Below, piece after piece: positions 5,363-5,908 of a stretch of 5,908 nucleotides of DNA. Source of the stretch: Lachnoclostridium phytofermentans (lineage in GTDB: Bacteria > Bacillota > Clostridia > Lachnospirales > Lachnospiraceae); assembly GCA_003526525.1 (NCBI GenBank), contig DPVV01000043.1, positions 1 through 5,908 of the forward strand, in the 5' to 3' direction. The translations under genes and the position numbers were made by a program. Position 1 is the stretch's first letter, and every line of letters begins with the position of its first letter. Under the pieces are notes generated by a model. It worked only from the letters and a program-made list of their open reading frames with translations, was not told the DNA's origin and made no database searches.

Positions 5363-5908
5363 TTGACCAGGGAAGAAATGGAACAGGGGAAGAGGAGAAA
5401 GACGAAAAATTACTATGACTATAGTCTACTGTTTCTGATTATATTCTTAGTATGCTTCGGCTTAGTGATGATTTATAGTACCAGTTCATACAATGCAGCA
5501 AAGTATTATAATGATTCCACGAAATTTTTACGTAGGCAAATGCTTTTTGCTATCGCTGGTATTCCTATTATGATTATCGTATCAAAGATAGATTACCGTA
5601 TTTATATTAAAAAACTACCGATCATACGAATACGACCAATAACGTTGTTATTTTTCCTATGTATTATTCTACAATCTGTAGTATTGATTTTCGGAGAAGC
5701 AACCGGTGGTTCCCAAAGATGGATTTCTCTCGGAGGTCTTGGTAAATTCCAACCCTCCGAGTTAACCAAGATATGCGTAGTATTATTTACTGCATACATA
5801 GTTCAGTTAGCCCCGAGGAGGCTTGATAACTTCTTAGGTTTCGTTCGAGTGGTAGCCTTAGTAGGTCCACTGCTTGCACTTGTAGTAGTAGAAAACTTTA
5901 GTACAGCA
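5363..5908 (+). CDS. ftsW: SEDS-family peptidoglycan polymerase FtsW/SpoVE, 3' end outside window
   Basis: This is the first 182 codons of a polytopic SEDS glycosyltransferase, which polymerises lipid II together with a class B PBP partner; two such PBPs are encoded just upstream. The start is TTG, chosen for the GAGGTGA 5 nt before it; ATG 5378 is the alternative and removes only five residues. A basic cytoplasmic N-terminus (KRRKTK) precedes hydrophobic segments at about 20-38, 59-74, 93-110, 135-150 and 161-177. The extracytoplasmic signature GGSQRWISLGG...FQPSE (115-133) is diagnostic of FtsW/RodA/SpoVE. The end of the window reads ENFSTA, where many family members have PDLGTA. Position directly after murD fits FtsW or SpoVE rather than RodA; those two cannot be separated from this fragment. 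The frame is open to the last base. Confidence 0.93.
   Translation, partial: MTREEMEQGKRRKTKNYYDYSLLFLIIFLVCFGLVMIYSTSSYNAAKYYNDSTKFLRRQMLFAIAGIPIMIIVSKIDYRIYIKKLPIIRIRPITLLFFLCIILQSVVLIFGEATGGSQRWISLGGLGKFQPSELTKICVVLFTAYIVQLAPRRLDNFLGFVRVVALVGPLLALVVVENFSTA

Noticed and set aside
5602..5799. Minus-strand open frame near the right end
   Set aside because: It is antisense to the SEDS gene, whose + strand frame carries the diagnostic RWISLGG and QPSE residues.

Overview
This window is a piece of a division and cell wall (dcw) cluster from a low-GC, probably spore-forming Gram-positive bacterium. The protein signatures look like Clostridia, most likely a Lachnospiraceae-type organism. That placement rests on the AT-rich sequence, paired class B penicillin-binding proteins (PBPs), the MurD C-terminal SPCCASWGMF signature and the family-typical FtsW sequence; it is recognition from memory, not a database result.

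All genes are on the + strand. From left to right: (1) the 3' part of a class B PBP (1-1701), which enters from outside the window and ends in a Gly/Gln/Glu-rich tail; (2) a 168-nt gap that carries an out-of-frame second copy of the end of that gene; (3) a complete second class B PBP of 649 residues with an N-terminal membrane anchor and one C-terminal PASTA domain, SpoVD-like (1870-3819); (4) a 144-nt gap filled with three consecutive inverted repeats; (5) complete murD (3964-5343, start moved to the ATG with a proper ribosome binding site); (6) the first 182 codons of an ftsW/spoVE-type SEDS gene (5363 to the window end), starting at TTG and running out of the window.

The genes form one pathway. 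MurD adds D-glutamate to UDP-MurNAc-L-Ala in the cytoplasm. The SEDS protein polymerises lipid II outside the membrane, and the class B PBPs cross-link the new strands as its partners. No gap exceeds 300 bases.

The points most worth a second look are the repeated C-terminal coding segment after the first PBP, the KTA in place of KTG in the second PBP, paired cysteines near the active site in both PBPs, and the absence of mraY from its usual place before murD, where there is instead a tandem hairpin array. I see no mobile element, CRISPR array, RNA gene or undescribed multi-gene system here.
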